64,000 nt of DNA from Blastocatellia bacterium UBA7656 (GTDB lineage Bacteria; Acidobacteriota; Blastocatellia; UBA7656), in assembly GCA_002483445.1 (NCBI GenBank), contig DLHY01000148.1, positions 3,252-67,251 of the forward strand, read 5' to 3'. Below are positions 25,475 to 35,404 of the stretch, in pieces; position 1 is the first letter of the stretch; each line of letters begins with the position of its first letter. Under the pieces are notes generated by a model. The model saw only the letters and a program-made list of their open reading frames with translations, was not told the origin of the DNA and ran no database searches. A program made the position numbers and the translations under genes.

Positions 25475-28400
25475 ATGAAAAAACTAAAACGCACCGCTCA
25501 CGCGCTCATCAGTTTTGCGCTGATGCTGGCGCTCACTTCTCCCGCTCTCGCTCAGGGAACTACAGACGGCACCATCGCCGGAACTGTTTACGATCAGCAG
25601 GGCGCGGTCATCTCCGGAGCAAAAGTGACGGCGAAAAACGCCGCCATCAATCAGACATTTACCGCTCAGACCACAGACAACGGCGCTTTCAGGATCAACA
25701 ACGTTCCGGTAGGCGTCTACTCAGTCAAAATCGAAGTCGAAAACTTCAAGGCTTATTCCAACCCAAACGTTCAGGTTCAACTCAACCGCGTCACCGATGT
25801 CAACGTCACGCTTGAGCCGGGCGCTGTGACGGAGGTCGTGACAGTGACGGCGGGCGCGGCTGCTGAACTTGTCGAAACCACTACCTCTCAACTCGGAAAG
25901 AGCTTCGATGATCGCAAGGTCATAGAACTCCCATCAGGGTTGAACCTCAACTCGCTCGCTCTGCTTGCTCCGAACGTCGTCACCAACGGCGCGGGTGTGA
26001 CAGGCGCGGGCGGATCGATTGGAGGCAATCGACCGCGCAACAACTCCTTCACCCTAGACGGAATCGATAACAACGACATCATACTGACCGGCCCGCAGAT
26101 CGCGCCCATTCAGGATGCGGTCAAGGAATTCACGGTGCTTACGAATCAGTTCACCGCCGAATTCGGCCACTCATCAGCCGGTCAGTTCAACGTCATCACC
26201 AAGAGCGGCACGAACGAGTATCACGGCGATCTTTGGTGGTACAACATCAACAAAAATTTTCGCACTCTCGATCATCGCTTCAAGGAGCAGATAGCCGCAG
26301 GCGCGCAACCCGACCAGCGACCGAGAGATGACTTCAATCGAGTGGGCGGCGACTTCGGCGGCCCAATAATCAAGGATAAGCTCTTCTTCTTCGGAGCCTA
26401 TCAGTACCAGACTCGCGGGCTGGCAGGAGCGACGACCACCTTCGGCGCTCCGACGGCGGCAGGTTTCGCGAGGCTCGAAACTTTGAGCGGCATAAGCCCG
26501 TTCACGCTCAACCTTCTCAAAAATCATGTCGCGCCTGCGCCTTCGCAGACGGGAACGATCACTGTTCAGGGAACTGAAATTCCTGTCGGCCAGTTATTGG
26601 TGCTGGTTCCTGATTTCTTCAACCTGCACCAGTGGCACGCAAACATCGATTACAACATCTCTCAGTCGGATCGACTCTACGGCAGGTTCTTCTATGACCG
26701 TTCGCGCGCGCCTCTGCTCGGCACGCCGGGAGCGGAGTTTACCGGCGCGCAGGGCGCGGACAACCGGTTGTTTTCCATAACCGAGAATCACAACTTTTCG
26801 TCGAGCCTCATCAACGAATTTCGATTCGGTTATCGCCGTCAGAATCAGACGTTCGATGTGCCGACCGAATTTTCGGATTTTCCGGGCCAGTTTCCCAACA
26901 TCAGCATCGATGAGATAGGACTCTTCATCGGCCCGTTCTCAGATGGCCCGCAGAGCAACATCACCAATGTCTATCAGGCGTCGGACACCATAAGCTGGAC
27001 GCGAGGAAGGCATCAGATGAAATTCGGCGCTGATTATCGACGAGCAATCGCGCCGAGCGATTTTCTGCCACGCGGTCGCGGCGAGTACGCTTATGCTTCG
27101 CTTGAAAGATATCTGCTCGACCTCAAGCCCGATGGATCGAACGGCGGGCTTCGCGGCGTAGGCTCAGGCTCTTTCGTCGGGAATCAGTGGGCCGCTTATG
27201 GATTTTTTCAGGACGACTTCAAACTCCGTCCCAACCTCACTTTGAATCTCGGCCTGCGATACGAGTACACCTCGAACGCCCGCGATGCCTCACTGCAAAA
27301 TCTCAATCGCATAGCGGACGTAGACGCGAACGATCCGACCTTGCAGGCGATCCGTCAAAGAACAGGCATCAACCTTTTCGCTGACGGAATCCATTTCCGC
27401 GAGCCTGAGACGGACAAGAATAACTGGGCGCCGCGAGTCGGTGTTGCATGGGCGCCCGATTTCAAAAACGGCTGGCTGCATCGCATATTCGGAGACGCGG
27501 GACAATCATCTCTCCGCGCGGGCTTCGGCGTGGCTCACGATGTTCTGTTTCAGAACCTCGTGAATCTGCAACTGCCGCCGCAACTGCAATCGGAAATCGA
27601 CGCCACGTCGGGCAACGGCGGCATATTCGGATCGAACACGCGCTTCCTTCAAAACGGGGGCATCCCGTCAGGCGGGCCGGTCGATCCGGCGTTGTTCACC
27701 GATCCGGCGACGGCTCGCGCTCTGACGCAGGCGATCATACTCGACACCCAGACGCCTTACACGATGTCGTGGTCGCTCGCTTATCAGAGAGAATTCTGGA
27801 AGAACTGGTCTGTTGAAGCTCGTTATCTCGGCACTCGCGGAGTTCATCTGTTCGTGCAGTCGCGCTTCAACGGCGGAGTCCCGCCCGACTTCAACCTGCC
27901 GACATTCCTGAGCGCGTCCGGAGTGCCTGATCGCGCGACCTTGAGAAATCTTCCATCGCGCGAAGACTTCATCAACGCGCAGGGGCGACTGCTCGGCGAC
28001 CTGGGATTTGCTGGTAACATCACAGCGTTTCCGGCTCAGGGCAATTCCATCTATCACGGCGGATCGATCAACGTGAAGAGAAGGTTTGCGCAGGGACTCA
28101 CCTTCGATGCTACTTATACCTTGAGCAAGAACATCGATGATGGGACGAACGAATTGTTCACGAGTTTCGTCAATCCGCGTCGTCCGCAGGACAACTTCAA
28201 CCTGCGGAACGAGCGGGCTGAATCCGTTCTGAGCCGAAGGCATCGCTTCTCAGTCTCGTGGATATGGGAATTGCCATTCTATCGCGACGAGAAGGGATGG
28301 ATGGGGCGACTCTTGGGCGGCTGGCAGATAAGCGGCATCTATCAGGCCGAAAGCGGTCAGTTGGTTGACGCTTTGAGCTTCACCGACGCGAATGGCAACC

Positions 28401-28903
28401 TGGACGGCGCGGGAGACCGCACGGTTCTCAACGCTGCCGGAGACCCGCGTCGCGGAAGCGCGGTGAACTGGCTACTTCGCAGCGGTCGGATAGTGCCGAG
28501 CGGCAGCGCCGCAGACAGCGAAGTTGTTGGGTATGTTGCAATCGATCCGCGTGCGATGTTCGTGCTTGCGGATGTTGGAGCGAGAGCGAATGCCGGAAGG
28601 AATCTTCTGAAAGCGCCGGGTATCAACAACTGGGACCTTGCGTTTTTCAAGAAGGTTGCCATAACCGAGCATCAGGTACTTGAGTTCCGGGCGGAGTTGT
28701 ACAATGCGTTCAATCATCCGCAGTTTGTCATCGATGATCCGTTTGCGACGGACTATGTCGATGTGGCGAGTCCCGATTTTCAGAACAAGCGATTGTTCAG
28801 CGGGAATCCGTTCGGCACAGTCTCCACATTCGGGCTTATAACCGATCCGATAGGCGGAGGAAACCCGCGCGTCATTCAGCTTGTCTTGAGGTATCACTTC
28901 TAA
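25475..28903 (+). CDS. Oar-like TonB-dependent receptor 1
   Basis: A 1,142-residue outer-membrane protein. It has a signal peptide of about 27 residues ending SPALAQ, then a carboxypeptidase-regulatory-like domain (GTIAGTVYDQQGAVISGAKV, about 30-115), a plug domain with the repeated NN-F-LDGIDNND motif, and a long beta-barrel ending in an aromatic residue (VLRYHF). This architecture matches the Oar family, enlarged in Acidobacteriota, usually tied to uptake of oligosaccharides or peptides. The ATG at 25475 has GGAGG at 25465-25469 and begins the signal peptide; the frame is open 36 codons further upstream, but that part holds tandem-repeat sequence. The ligand is unknown. A Fis-type regulator gene lies directly upstream. 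Confidence 0.9.
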   Translation: MKKLKRTAHALISFALMLALTSPALAQGTTDGTIAGTVYDQQGAVISGAKVTAKNAAINQTFTAQTTDNGAFRINNVPVGVYSVKIEVENFKAYSNPNVQVQLNRVTDVNVTLEPGAVTEVVTVTAGAAAELVETTTSQLGKSFDDRKVIELPSGLNLNSLALLAPNVVTNGAGVTGAGGSIGGNRPRNNSFTLDGIDNNDIILTGPQIAPIQDAVKEFTVLTNQFTAEFGHSSAGQFNVITKSGTNEYHGDLWWYNINKNFRTLDHRFKEQIAAGAQPDQRPRDDFNRVGGDFGGPIIKDKLFFFGAYQYQTRGLAGATTTFGAPTAAGFARLETLSGISPFTLNLLKNHVAPAPSQTGTITVQGTEIPVGQLLVLVPDFFNLHQWHANIDYNISQSDRLYGRFFYDRSRAPLLGTPGAEFTGAQGADNRLFSITENHNFSSSLINEFRFGYRRQNQTFDVPTEFSDFPGQFPNISIDEIGLFIGPFSDGPQSNITNVYQASDTISWTRGRHQMKFGADYRRAIAPSDFLPRGRGEYAYASLERYLLDLKPDGSNGGLRGVGSGSFVGNQWAAYGFFQDDFKLRPNLTLNLGLRYEYTSNARDASLQNLNRIADVDANDPTLQAIRQRTGINLFADGIHFREPETDKNNWAPRVGVAWAPDFKNGWLHRIFGDAGQSSLRAGFGVAHDVLFQNLVNLQLPPQLQSEIDATSGNGGIFGSNTRFLQNGGIPSGGPVDPALFTDPATARALTQAIILDTQTPYTMSWSLAYQREFWKNWSVEARYLGTRGVHLFVQSRFNGGVPPDFNLPTFLSASGVPDRATLRNLPSREDFINAQGRLLGDLGFAGNITAFPAQGNSIYHGGSINVKRRFAQGLTFDATYTLSKNIDDGTNELFTSFVNPRRPQDNFNLRNERAESVLSRRHRFSVSWIWELPFYRDEKGWMGRLLGGWQISGIYQAESGQLVDALSFTDANGNLDGAGDRTVLNAAGDPRRGSAVNWLLRSGRIVPSGSAADSEVVGYVAIDPRAMFVLADVGARANAGRNLLKAPGINNWDLAFFKKVAITEHQVLEFRAELYNAFNHPQFVIDDPFATDYVDVASPDFQNKRLFSGNPFGTVSTFGLITDPIGGGNPRVIQLVLRYHF

Positions 28904-28919
28904 GGGCAGGGTTAGAGGT

Positions 28920-28954
28920 GAAGAGAAGGGGAGGGCATCGCTCTCCCTTTCTTC
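28920..28954 (+). terminator. Hairpin after Oar-like receptor 1
   Basis: Fourteen-nt arms pair with two G-U wobbles and one mismatch around a 7-nt loop, 16 bp after the stop codon. There is no U-tract on this strand, so it may be an mRNA-protecting structure instead of an intrinsic terminator. Confidence 0.4.
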
Positions 28955-29007
28955 ATAAAAACTCGTTTGAATACTCCGCCGCCTGTGGCCGGGATATCTG
29001 GCGATAT

Positions 29008-29202
29008 TCAGCTTTCTTCTATGCGTTTCTTCATCTCCCAAACGAGAATCGCCAAATCGATGCCCCATATCAGAAAGAGAGGTTCTATCGCCCCGGAGAA
29101 CTGATAAATGAGCCATCCGGCCAACAGTAGTGCAATCATTACATAATGAACGATCCGCCGTTTCGATCTTCTAACCAAAGTTTTGACAACAGTGCCGGAC
29201 AT
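29008..29202 (-). CDS. Small two-helix membrane protein
   Basis: A 64-residue frame with a basic N-terminus, two hydrophobic helices (about residues 19-36 and 40-56) and a charged tail (MKKRIEES). A GGAGTG ribosome-like site lies about 8 nt before the ATG. It is too short for a family call. The topology, start context and lack of any competing frame make it plausible. Confidence 0.5.
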   Translation of the reverse strand: MSGTVVKTLVRRSKRRIVHYVMIALLLAGWLIYQFSGAIEPLFLIWGIDLAILVWEMKKRIEES

Positions 29203-29290
29203 ACAGATTCACTCCATTGTTTGCACTATAAAGCGAAAGGATGTGAGAAGCAACAGCCTCAGTTCGCTTCGATTCCGAACTTTCCAACAC

Positions 29291-29818
29291 TCACCATCCC
29301 ATCCGATTGCGAAGCGCGGCGATCTGCGCCGTGTGGTGCGATCCGTGCCACGCATAAAGCGAGAGATTCTGATCGAGCCTCACCAGCCCAAGCTCAGGGT
29401 GGCGAAACGCGCGCTTGAAATCATCTTCAGTCATCGAGCCGAGCAGCGTCACCCAACGTCGGTGCAGATTTTCAAGCAGCGCGAGCGACACTTCAACGGG
29501 CGTAGCCTGTGAATCCGATAGCTCTGCCCATCGCGCTTCATCGTAAGGTTTGATCTGAGGCTCATCTTCCGTGAGCGCGAGCTTGAAGCGACAATAACTA
29601 TTGATGTGACTGTCAGGCACGTGATGGATGACCTGACGCACCGTCCATCCTCCCAGTCGATAAGGCGTATCGAGTTGTTCTGTTGAAAGTCCCTCGACGG
29701 CGGCTCGAAGTCGCGCGGGAGTGGCGGCTATCGTTTCGATGAACTGCTCGCGCTCCGCCTCGGTTATTTGATCCTTCATCTTGAAAGGGCCAATTGGATA
29801 ACGCAGATCGTCTGTCAT
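29291..29818 (-). CDS. DinB/YfiT-like putative metal-dependent hydrolase
   Basis: A 175-residue four-helix protein of the DinB superfamily, closest in appearance to YfiT/BstA. The N-terminus DLRYPIGPF is typical, and three histidine positions for metal binding are visible: the HH in RQVIHHVPDSH, and HGSHHTAQI near the C-terminus. YfiT-type proteins are thiol-dependent transferases or hydrolases in detoxification; the thiol cofactor in this organism is unknown. It stands alone between a small membrane protein gene and the ftsZ terminator. Confidence 0.85.
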   Translation of the reverse strand: MTDDLRYPIGPFKMKDQITEAEREQFIETIAATPARLRAAVEGLSTEQLDTPYRLGGWTVRQVIHHVPDSHINSYCRFKLALTEDEPQIKPYDEARWAELSDSQATPVEVSLALLENLHRRWVTLLGSMTEDDFKRAFRHPELGLVRLDQNLSLYAWHGSHHTAQIAALRNRMGW

Positions 29819-29935
29819 CTTTTCCTCCTGTGTCCGTTGTCAGTTGCTCATCTCTTCAAAGCATCGTTGAAAACGAAGTGAATGACTCCTCAAAAAACAT
29901 AAGCCGTCAGTTCGAAGTCGGAAGATAAAATATAG

Positions 29936-29968
29936 CAAATGACAAATGACCAGTGACAAATGACAAAT
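29936..29968. repeat. Short tandem repeat, TGACAAA heptamer
   Basis: About four imperfect heptamer units (TGACAAA/TGACCAG) directly beyond the ftsZ terminator. It is one of several different 7-8-mer arrays found at gene borders in this window. Confidence 0.7.
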
Positions 29969-29998
29969 AAAAATAGGCCGCTGCGCGCGGCAGCGGCC
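29965..29998 (-). terminator. Intrinsic terminator of the dcw cluster (after ftsZ)
   Basis: On the minus strand GGCCGCTG pairs perfectly with CAGCGGCC around a 7-nt GC-rich loop (29976-29998) and is followed by TATTTTTATTT. It lies about 40 bp after the ftsZ stop and is the clearest rho-independent terminator in the window. Confidence 0.9.
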
Positions 29999-30036
29999 AG
30001 GGCAACTCGGAGAGGGAATGCTTCCCGCGGGGGAAG

Positions 30037-31164
30037 CTAGTCTGCCTTCTTGCGAATGAAGGCTGGAACGTCTACATCGTCGCGGCGAAACTCGCTGTGT
30101 CCGCCGCCACCGCCGCCGCGCGGATCAGTGCCGGTGTTTTGCGGTCCCGGAAAAGCTACTGCGCTCGCCGCGCGCTCGAACCCTGTTGCGATGACCGTGA
30201 TCTTCATTTCGTCGGCGAGCCGATCATCGAGAACCGCGCCGAAAATGATATTCGCTTCTTCATAAGCCGAGTTGTGAATGATCGACATCGCTTCGTTGAC
30301 CTCGAAGAGCGTCAAGTCAGTGCCGCCTGTTATGTTGACTAACAATCCGCGCGCACCTTCTACGGAAGCTTCTTCGAGCAGCGGACTTGAAATAGCCCGC
30401 TGAGTGGCTTCCATCGCGCGATTGTCTCCCTTCGCCATCCCCGTACCCATCAGAGCCATGCCCATTCCGGCCATGATGGTTTTCACATCGGCGAAATCGA
30501 CGTTGATCAATCCCGGCACCGTGATGATATCGGATATGCCCTGCACGGCCTGACGCAGCACTTCATCGGCCACCTTGAATGAGTCGCGAAAACTGGTCGT
30601 CTTCGACACCGCGCTCAACAATCGCTCGTTCGGGATGGTGATAATGGTATCGACGCAGTCGCGAAGCTCGGCCAGTCCCTGCTCGGCCTGCCGTTGTCGG
30701 CGTTTCCCCTCGAATGGAAAAGGGCGGGTCACAACGGCGACCGTCAAAGCTTCAAGCTCGGTTGCAAGACTTGCGATAATAGGCGCGGCTCCGGTTCCCG
30801 TCCCGCCGCCAAGTCCTGCGGTTATGAAAACCATATCGGCTCCCTCGATGGCCTCGATGATCTTTTCAGTATCTTCGAGAGCCGACCGCTTTCCAATTTC
30901 CGGGTCGCCGCCCGCTCCCAGGCCGCGAGTGAGCTTTTCGCCGATTTGAATCTTTATCGATGCGCGGGAGTTTTTGAGAGCCTGAAGATCGGTGTTTACG
31001 ACGAGGAACTGAACTCCCTCGATGCCGGATTCGATCATCTGGTTGACGGCGTTGCCGCCGCCTCCGCCGATGCCGATCACTTTTATGTTCGCACCGTTGA
31101 CTGTGTGTTCGTGGTCGTCAAAGGTTATGATGCTGCGACTTTCCTTGCGTTCATCCGCTGCCAT
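30037..31164 (-). CDS. ftsZ: Cell division GTPase FtsZ
   Basis: A 375-residue tubulin homologue that polymerises with GTP into the cytokinetic ring. The N-terminal GIGGGGGNAVNQMI nucleotide loop, the tubulin signature GGGTGTGAAP, and the T7-loop region are all present. The tail is short and ends DVDVPAFIRKKAD, the conserved peptide that binds FtsA. A GGAGG site precedes the ATG at 31164; a TTG six codons upstream (31182) is less likely because it overlaps that site. It is the last gene of the dcw cluster, separated from ftsA by 381 bp, so it may have its own promoter. Confidence 0.97.
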   Translation of the reverse strand: MAADERKESRSIITFDDHEHTVNGANIKVIGIGGGGGNAVNQMIESGIEGVQFLVVNTDLQALKNSRASIKIQIGEKLTRGLGAGGDPEIGKRSALEDTEKIIEAIEGADMVFITAGLGGGTGTGAAPIIASLATELEALTVAVVTRPFPFEGKRRQRQAEQGLAELRDCVDTIITIPNERLLSAVSKTTSFRDSFKVADEVLRQAVQGISDIITVPGLINVDFADVKTIMAGMGMALMGTGMAKGDNRAMEATQRAISSPLLEEASVEGARGLLVNITGGTDLTLFEVNEAMSIIHNSAYEEANIIFGAVLDDRLADEMKITVIATGFERAASAVAFPGPQNTGTDPRGGGGGGHSEFRRDDVDVPAFIRKKAD

Positions 31165-31545
31165 AAAGGGCGCCTCCTGCAAAAGTGGTCAGATACCAGG
31201 CAAGCGACTTGAGCCGCCCGCCGGAAACAAACTTCTGTTTGCTCCCAAGAACATTCAAACACTGCCAAGCGTTCCAAGACCGCCCCTTACGGAGCGGGGT
31301 GAGGATAAACCAATACAGACAACGCCTCTGCGGGCGCTTGAACGCTTCGTCCACCGGGAGGGGGGTTCTCCTAACAGTGCCGTTGAGGCTGGCAGCCGGT
31401 TGCTACAATATGTGGTAGACCAGGTCGCTGAAGACACGTCGCATAGTAGCACAGTCGCTTTGCCCCTACAACTACTTTTTCCCCTCATCGGTGATTTTTC
31501 CTTAGAATTTTTTGCCAATCGAGTGACGCAAGCTAACACGACGCG
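31165..31545. other. Spacer between ftsA and ftsZ
   Basis: About 380 bp with no credible gene; frames on both strands lack family motifs and good start contexts. It is the longest gap inside the dcw cluster and probably holds an ftsZ promoter read on the minus strand. A weak candidate has TTCAGC, 16 bp, then TATTGT near 31,410-31,440, but I would not rely on it. Confidence 0.4.
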
Positions 31546-32790
31546 CTACCTTCTGGCAAACATTCTCTCCCACCATTTCGACTGCCTCGGAGTCGAGTCC
31601 TTGAACGAGTGAATCCGCTTCGAATTCATCTGTTTATGGAACCCGTAGAGCAACGTCCCCACTACCGTCGCATAGATGGGACTGTCGATATCGCCCATCA
31701 ATCCGCCGACGAAATCAGGCATACCGTGACGCGCCGGAAGGTCCAAAACCTGCTCGGCCATCTCGACTATGCCGTCCATCATCGAGCCGCCCCCGATCAG
31801 CACCACTCGCGAAAGTATCTGCCTCTCGAATCCGGCCCGCTGAATCTCTTCGAGCGCGTGCGAGAATATCTCTTCGGCGCGCGGCTGAAGTATCTCGCAT
31901 AGAATCTGACGGGAGAGCATTCGCGGCTGGCGACCACCCACAGACGGCACCTCGACCATGTGCAGCCGCTCTTTGTCTCCCATCAGCACGGCCATCGCGC
32001 ACCCTTCGACTCTCTTTATGCGCTCGGCTTCCGGCACAGGCGTGCGCAGCCCCACCGCGATATCGTTGGTGAAGTGATTGCCGCCCATCGGAAATACCGC
32101 CGTGTGGCGGACGGCATCGCGATGAACGATAGTCAGATTCGTCATGTCAGCGCCGATATCGATTATCGCTGCGCCGTACTCTCTTTCGTCAGGCGTCAGA
32201 GTCGATTCGGTCCCCGCCAGATGAGTCACCACCGTATCGGACGCCATGATGCCTGCGCGATTGAGCGCGCTGATGACGTTCTGACGCGCAGTGATGGGAG
32301 ACGTGACGATGTGAACCGCCGCTTCGAGTCGCATACCGAGAAAGCCGACGGGGTTGCCTATTCCGTCCTGTCCATCGACGGTGAACTCCTGCGGCAAAAC
32401 ATCTATTATTTCGCGGTCGGTAGGCACGCTGACGGCTCGCGCCTGCTCGATCACTCGTTGAACGTCTTCGTCTAAAATCTCGCGGGTGCGACGGCTGATG
32501 GCTATCACGCCGCGAGAGTTCATCCCCTTAACCTGCACGCCGCCGAGGTTGACGAAGGCCGCGTCAAGAGTCAGCCCAGACATCATCTCGGCTTCTTCAC
32601 TCGCCTCCTTGATCGCATCCACCGCGGCTTCGATATTTACGACGACGCCCTTGCGCACGCCGCGCGAAGATGCGCGACCTATTCCGACGACTTCGAGTTG
32701 ATCCGCGTCGGTTATCTCTCCGATAATCGCCCGCACCTCTGTGGTGCCTATGTCGATTGCTGAAATCTTTCGGTGTCCTTTAGACATCAA
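31546..32790 (-). CDS. ftsA: Cell division protein FtsA
   Basis: A 414-residue actin-like ATPase that anchors FtsZ to the membrane. The N-terminal phosphate loop (AIDIGTTEVRAIIG), the second phosphate motif (AAIIDIGADMTNLTIV), and the adenosine motif (VVLIGGGSMMDGI) are all present. The C-terminus ends in a basic, aromatic amphipathic segment (KWWERMFARR) of the kind that inserts in the membrane. It lies between ftsQ and ftsZ, as in most dcw clusters. Confidence 0.96.
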   Translation of the reverse strand: MMSKGHRKISAIDIGTTEVRAIIGEITDADQLEVVGIGRASSRGVRKGVVVNIEAAVDAIKEASEEAEMMSGLTLDAAFVNLGGVQVKGMNSRGVIAISRRTREILDEDVQRVIEQARAVSVPTDREIIDVLPQEFTVDGQDGIGNPVGFLGMRLEAAVHIVTSPITARQNVISALNRAGIMASDTVVTHLAGTESTLTPDEREYGAAIIDIGADMTNLTIVHRDAVRHTAVFPMGGNHFTNDIAVGLRTPVPEAERIKRVEGCAMAVLMGDKERLHMVEVPSVGGRQPRMLSRQILCEILQPRAEEIFSHALEEIQRAGFERQILSRVVLIGGGSMMDGIVEMAEQVLDLPARHGMPDFVGGLMGDIDSPIYATVVGTLLYGFHKQMNSKRIHSFKDSTPRQSKWWERMFARR

Positions 32791-32811
32791 TTAGCCTCCG
32801 GCTGAATGTTG

Positions 32812-32945
32812 GGGGATGGGGGATAGGGGATGGGTGATGGGGAAGAACAACTCTTCACCTTTTCACCTCATCACCTCATCACCTCTTCCCTGTTCCCTGT
32901 CCCCTGTTCCCTGTTACCTTCTTCGGTTCCTGCCGAACAGTTTTT
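32812..32945. repeat. Short tandem repeats between ftsQ and ftsA
   Basis: GGGGGAT-type units, then TCACCTCA octamers, then CCCTGTT/CCCTGTC heptamers. The last block encodes the C-terminal residues of FtsQ (GNRGQGTGKR), so the repeat has grown into the coding sequence. Confidence 0.75.
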
Positions 32946-33928
32946 CTGACAGGGGGCTGCGGATTCGGTTTCTGACTGCTCACCTTCGGCGGGCCGTCGG
33001 ATTCCTGTTTCTCCCTGCCGGGGGTGGAGAAACTCAAAACTATGCGATCACCGCGCGATACATCTATAAAGGATATGTTGTCCGCGTTCTCGATCAGTCG
33101 CTCAGGGTCTTGCACGCGAAAACGTCCGAGCGTCTCGATGTCTCTGAGCCTGATGGCCGATAGCACCTGATGCGCCATATCGAACCGCTGGCGAAATTCC
33201 TTGCCGCCTAAAACGACTGTGACTGGCGGAGAAGTGAGCCTCACATTCACATTTTTGGGAAAGGTCAGATCGATTTCATCGATCATCTTCCATGCCTGAC
33301 CAAGCTCAGTGTGAAGCTGTTTGTAAATGGATATGCGCTCGCGGTCGTCGGCCACCGCCGCAGCGGTGCGAGCGCCTTCCGAAAGCCCCTTTGCGATTGG
33401 CGGAACTTCTTCGCCTGCATCGAAACTGGTTATCTCGCCAAGCTCGACGCCTTCTTCATCGAGCCACATTATGGTTTGCGATTCGCGACGCGCCAGTATC
33501 GCCGGTTGTCGCTCGGTGACGCTGACATAAACCGCGTCGGGAAGCACGCGCGCAACCATCGCCGAACGCACGCGCGTGATCGCTTCGACTCTCTGTTTGA
33601 TGGTCGCAAGATCGACATAGAGCAATCTGGTCTGACCCACAGCGCGCCGGACTGTGTTCTCGATGTCACTGGCGAGAGCCGCGCTTGCGCCGATGACTTC
33701 CACTTTGCGCACTTCGAAAAGCCGCGAGCCTGCCAGCGCGTTGTATCCGATTATCAACAACGCTGCTACGACGAGAACCGCCGCAGGCTTGGCGAAAAAT
33801 CTTGCCGAGCGCAGCAAGTCGCTCAGGTCGGCTCGACGGCGCGGCTGCGGGCGAGAGCCGCCTCGACGCGGCTTTCGCCTTGAGACGACCTGATTGATTA
33901 CCCTCGGCTCACTCCTTTTCGTTGCCAT
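32879..33928 (-). CDS. ftsQ: Cell division protein FtsQ
   Basis: A 349-residue bitopic membrane protein linking early and late division proteins. A basic cytoplasmic N-terminus (RRKPRRGG) leads into one transmembrane helix (about 57-75) and then the POTRA domain (FEVRKVEVIGASA) and the FtsQ domain. The frame is open up to 34018, but the first 30 residues of that longer version are translation of tandem repeats, so I use the ATG at 33928. The proline- and lysine-rich C-terminus also ends in repeat-encoded residues. murB and ddl, which often sit between murC and ftsQ, are absent. Confidence 0.85.
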   Translation of the reverse strand: MATKRSEPRVINQVVSRRKPRRGGSRPQPRRRADLSDLLRSARFFAKPAAVLVVAALLIIGYNALAGSRLFEVRKVEVIGASAALASDIENTVRRAVGQTRLLYVDLATIKQRVEAITRVRSAMVARVLPDAVYVSVTERQPAILARRESQTIMWLDEEGVELGEITSFDAGEEVPPIAKGLSEGARTAAAVADDRERISIYKQLHTELGQAWKMIDEIDLTFPKNVNVRLTSPPVTVVLGGKEFRQRFDMAHQVLSAIRLRDIETLGRFRVQDPERLIENADNISFIDVSRGDRIVLSFSTPGREKQESDGPPKVSSQKPNPQPPVRKTVRQEPKKVTGNRGQGTGKR

Positions 33929-33948
33929 CCGTTTCCCCCTTTGAGGAT

Positions 33949-34027
33949 GAATGGGAGAGTGGGGGAGTGGAAGAATGGGAGATGGATATCCGTCTCTCCC
34001 ACTCTCCCATTCACCCATTCACCCATT
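33949..34027. repeat. Tandem and inverted repeats between murC and ftsQ
   Basis: GGGAGAGTG-type units (33949-33967) are inverted as CTCCCACTCTCCC (33996-34012), followed by CACCCATT octamers. The copies can fold into a hairpin just after the murC stop. The octamers reach into the last codons of murC. Confidence 0.7.
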
Positions 34028-35404
34028 CAGAAGATTCAGCAACTCATCTCCTGCCTGATTGACGTTGCCTGCGCCGAGCGTCAAAACGAGATCGCCCGCC
34101 TGAGCGATCTCTTTTATTCGCGCCGCGCCGTTTTGAACTGCGCCGATATATTCGACATGGCGATGTCCGTGTCGCTCGATCATCTCGACGAGCGCGCGGC
34201 TCGTGATTCCTTCTATCGGGTCTTCGCTCGCCGCATAGATATCGCAAAGGAGCAGGACGTCCGCGCCGTAAAACGAGCGCGCGAATTCGTCCATAAGGTC
34301 GCGCGTGCGCGTGTAGCGATGCGGTTGAAACAAAGTAATCACTCTTCTGCCCGCCGTTCGCGCCGCTTCGAGCGTGGCTCGGATTTCCGTCGGATGATGT
34401 CCGTAATCATCGACTACCATCACTCCGCCCACTTCGCCTTTGATTTGAAACCTTCGCTCGGCTCCGTGAAATTCCATCATCGCCGCCGCTATCTGCTCGA
34501 AATCCAGATTGAGATCAAGCCCCACAGCCACAGCCGCAAGCGAGTTGTAAACGTTGTGAAGTCCTGGCACTCGGATTTGCATCCTTCCCATATCTTTTCC
34601 GAAAGCGCGCACGGTGAACTCCGAGCCGAAGCTTTCGAATTGCTGTATCTGCCTCGCCGAGACATCAGCCTGCGCCGCAAGCCCGTAGCTTATGGTGCGT
34701 CGCGCAATATCGGGAATGATCGCCTGCACGTTTTTGTCGTCGAGGCAAATCACTATTGTTCCGTAAAAAGGCACGCGGTTGGCGAAGGTCGCGAAGCATT
34801 TTTTGATCTGCTCTATCCCGCCTGAAAAGAAATCCAGATGATCCGCATCGATGTTCGTCAGCACCGCGATAGCCGGCGTGAGCAGCAGCAACGATCCGTC
34901 CGATTCGTCAGCTTCAACGACTATGTATTGCCCGCGACCCAATCGGGCGTTCGACCCTAAAGAGGCAACACGACCTCCGACCACTACTGCGGGATCGAGA
35001 TGAGTCGCCGTCATCAGGTGCGCGATCATGGAAGTCGTCGTCGTCTTGCCGTGAGTGCCTGCTATCGCGATTCCGTGTCGATAGAGCCTCATCAACTCGG
35101 CCAACATTTCTGCCCGCGGGATGACGGGAATCTTTCGCTGCCGCGCGGCCACGACTTCCGGGTTGTCAGCGCGTATGGCCGAAGACGTAACCACAACGTC
35201 CGCCCCTGCGATGTTGTCGGCGTTGTGACCTTCATAGACGGTCGCGCCAATCGATTCCAGTCGGTCAGTTATCTGCGACCGGCGAGCATCGCTTCCGGTC
35301 ACGCGAAAATTTTCGCCCAGCGAGAGCAACACCTCGGCTATGCCGCTCATACCGATGCCGCCGATGCCGACGAAATGAATGTGTCTTACTCCTCGAAAAA
35401 GCAT
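34019..35404 (-). CDS. murC: UDP-N-acetylmuramate--L-alanine ligase
   Basis: A 461-residue Mur ligase that adds L-alanine to UDP-MurNAc in the cytoplasm. The N-terminal GIGGIGMSGIAEVL Rossmann loop, the ATP-binding GTHGKTTTTSMIAHL loop, and the HHPTEI motif specific to MurC are present. It is full length for the family. It lies between murG and ftsQ, with tandem repeats on both sides. Confidence 0.96.
   Translation of the reverse strand: MLFRGVRHIHFVGIGGIGMSGIAEVLLSLGENFRVTGSDARRSQITDRLESIGATVYEGHNADNIAGADVVVTSSAIRADNPEVVAARQRKIPVIPRAEMLAELMRLYRHGIAIAGTHGKTTTTSMIAHLMTATHLDPAVVVGGRVASLGSNARLGRGQYIVVEADESDGSLLLLTPAIAVLTNIDADHLDFFSGGIEQIKKCFATFANRVPFYGTIVICLDDKNVQAIIPDIARRTISYGLAAQADVSARQIQQFESFGSEFTVRAFGKDMGRMQIRVPGLHNVYNSLAAVAVGLDLNLDFEQIAAAMMEFHGAERRFQIKGEVGGVMVVDDYGHHPTEIRATLEAARTAGRRVITLFQPHRYTRTRDLMDEFARSFYGADVLLLCDIYAASEDPIEGITSRALVEMIERHGHRHVEYIGAVQNGAARIKEIAQAGDLVLTLGAGNVNQAGDELLNLLNG

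Noticed and set aside
31183..31545. Small genes between ftsA and ftsZ
   Set aside because: Frames on both strands have no family motif, no good ribosome site and low-complexity translations.
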